NCBI GenBank assembly: GCA_021827445.1
Contig: JAKAVW010000251.1
Coordinates: 1-5,013, forward strand
Length of the DNA: 5,013 bases
Reading direction: 5' to 3'
DNA from: Pseudomonadota bacterium
GTDB taxonomy: Bacteria > Pseudomonadota > Gammaproteobacteria > Acidithiobacillales > Acidithiobacillaceae
In this document: one piece after another, positions 4,988-5,013 of the stretch
Layout: each line of letters begins with the position of its first letter
How positions within the stretch are numbered: the first letter of the stretch is position 1
Notes under the pieces: generated by a model
Seen by the model: the letters and a program-made list of their open reading frames with translations, nothing else
The model's database searches: none
Told to the model about the DNA's origin: nothing
Translations under genes and position numbers: made by a program

Positions 4988-5013
4988 CGAAATATATATT
5001 TCTGTATATTTCG
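4988..5013 (-). promoter_or_regulatory. AT-rich inverted-repeat operator overlapping the abiEi promoter
   Basis: CGAAATATA (4988-4996) and TATATTTCG (5005-5013) are perfect 9-bp inverted arms separated by 8 bp. The left arm is also half of a perfect 14-bp palindrome, GAAATATATATTTC (4989-5002), so there are three TATATTTC-type half-sites. On the minus strand TATATT (4996-4991) is a fitting -10 element, predicting a start near 4984 and a very short leader. The -35 would fall at or beyond the window edge. AbiEi proteins are known to autorepress through inverted repeats at the promoter, so this is the likely operator; the assignment is inferred from position and symmetry. Confidence 0.65.

Noticed and set aside
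1..5013. CRISPR arrays, tRNA or rRNA genes, insertion-sequence ends, attachment sites
   Set aside because: No regularly spaced repeats, no tRNA-like cloverleaf, and no transposase or terminal inverted repeats were visible on either strand.

Overview
The window looks like accessory DNA from a bacterium of moderate GC content (mid-50s by eye), most likely a proteobacterium carrying an integrative element or plasmid. That rests on the gene types, Shine-Dalgarno use and composition; no host-specific marker is present, so it is an inference. Every gene I can support lies on the minus strand, so transcription runs from high to low coordinates.

Right end (about 5013 to 2823): a toxin-antitoxin or phage-defence operon. 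It begins with an AT-rich inverted repeat at 4988-5013 that overlaps a likely -10 element. The AbiEi-type winged-helix antitoxin/repressor (4446-4973) follows. It is joined by a TGATG overlap to an unusually long AbiEii-type nucleotidyltransferase toxin (3100-4446). A HipA-family Ser/Thr kinase (1057-2826) ends the operon, with all its catalytic motifs, a C-terminal extension of about 150 residues, and no HipB gene beside it.

The 273 bases between abiEii and the kinase gene look like a spacer but are not featureless. Two short open frames fill them completely, and each junction is a 4-nt ATGA overlap: abiEii to a 51-codon frame, to a 42-codon frame, to the kinase. The 51-codon frame resembles the C-terminal end of calcineurin-like metallophosphoesterases with its HGH metal motif decayed. 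An 11-bp direct repeat brackets the segment (2870-2880 and 3112-3122). Removing one copy plus the DNA between them would give abiEii a different C-terminus and put the kinase 22 nt downstream. I read the segment as inserted debris, though translated small genes remain possible.

Centre-left (878-1056): the 3' end of the operon, with two GC-rich hairpins and then a UUCG-tetraloop stem followed by a T run, a good intrinsic terminator. Left end (1-877): the first 292 residues of a large DarB-like adenine methyltransferase/helicase of the kind carried by phages, plasmids and integrative elements. It runs off the window and contains two 8-nt homopolymer tracts.

How they may work together (inference): AbiEi represses its own promoter and neutralises AbiEii. 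The kinase is co-transcribed and would be a second toxin or effector under AbiEi control. The methylase/helicase is a separate transcription unit of the host element.
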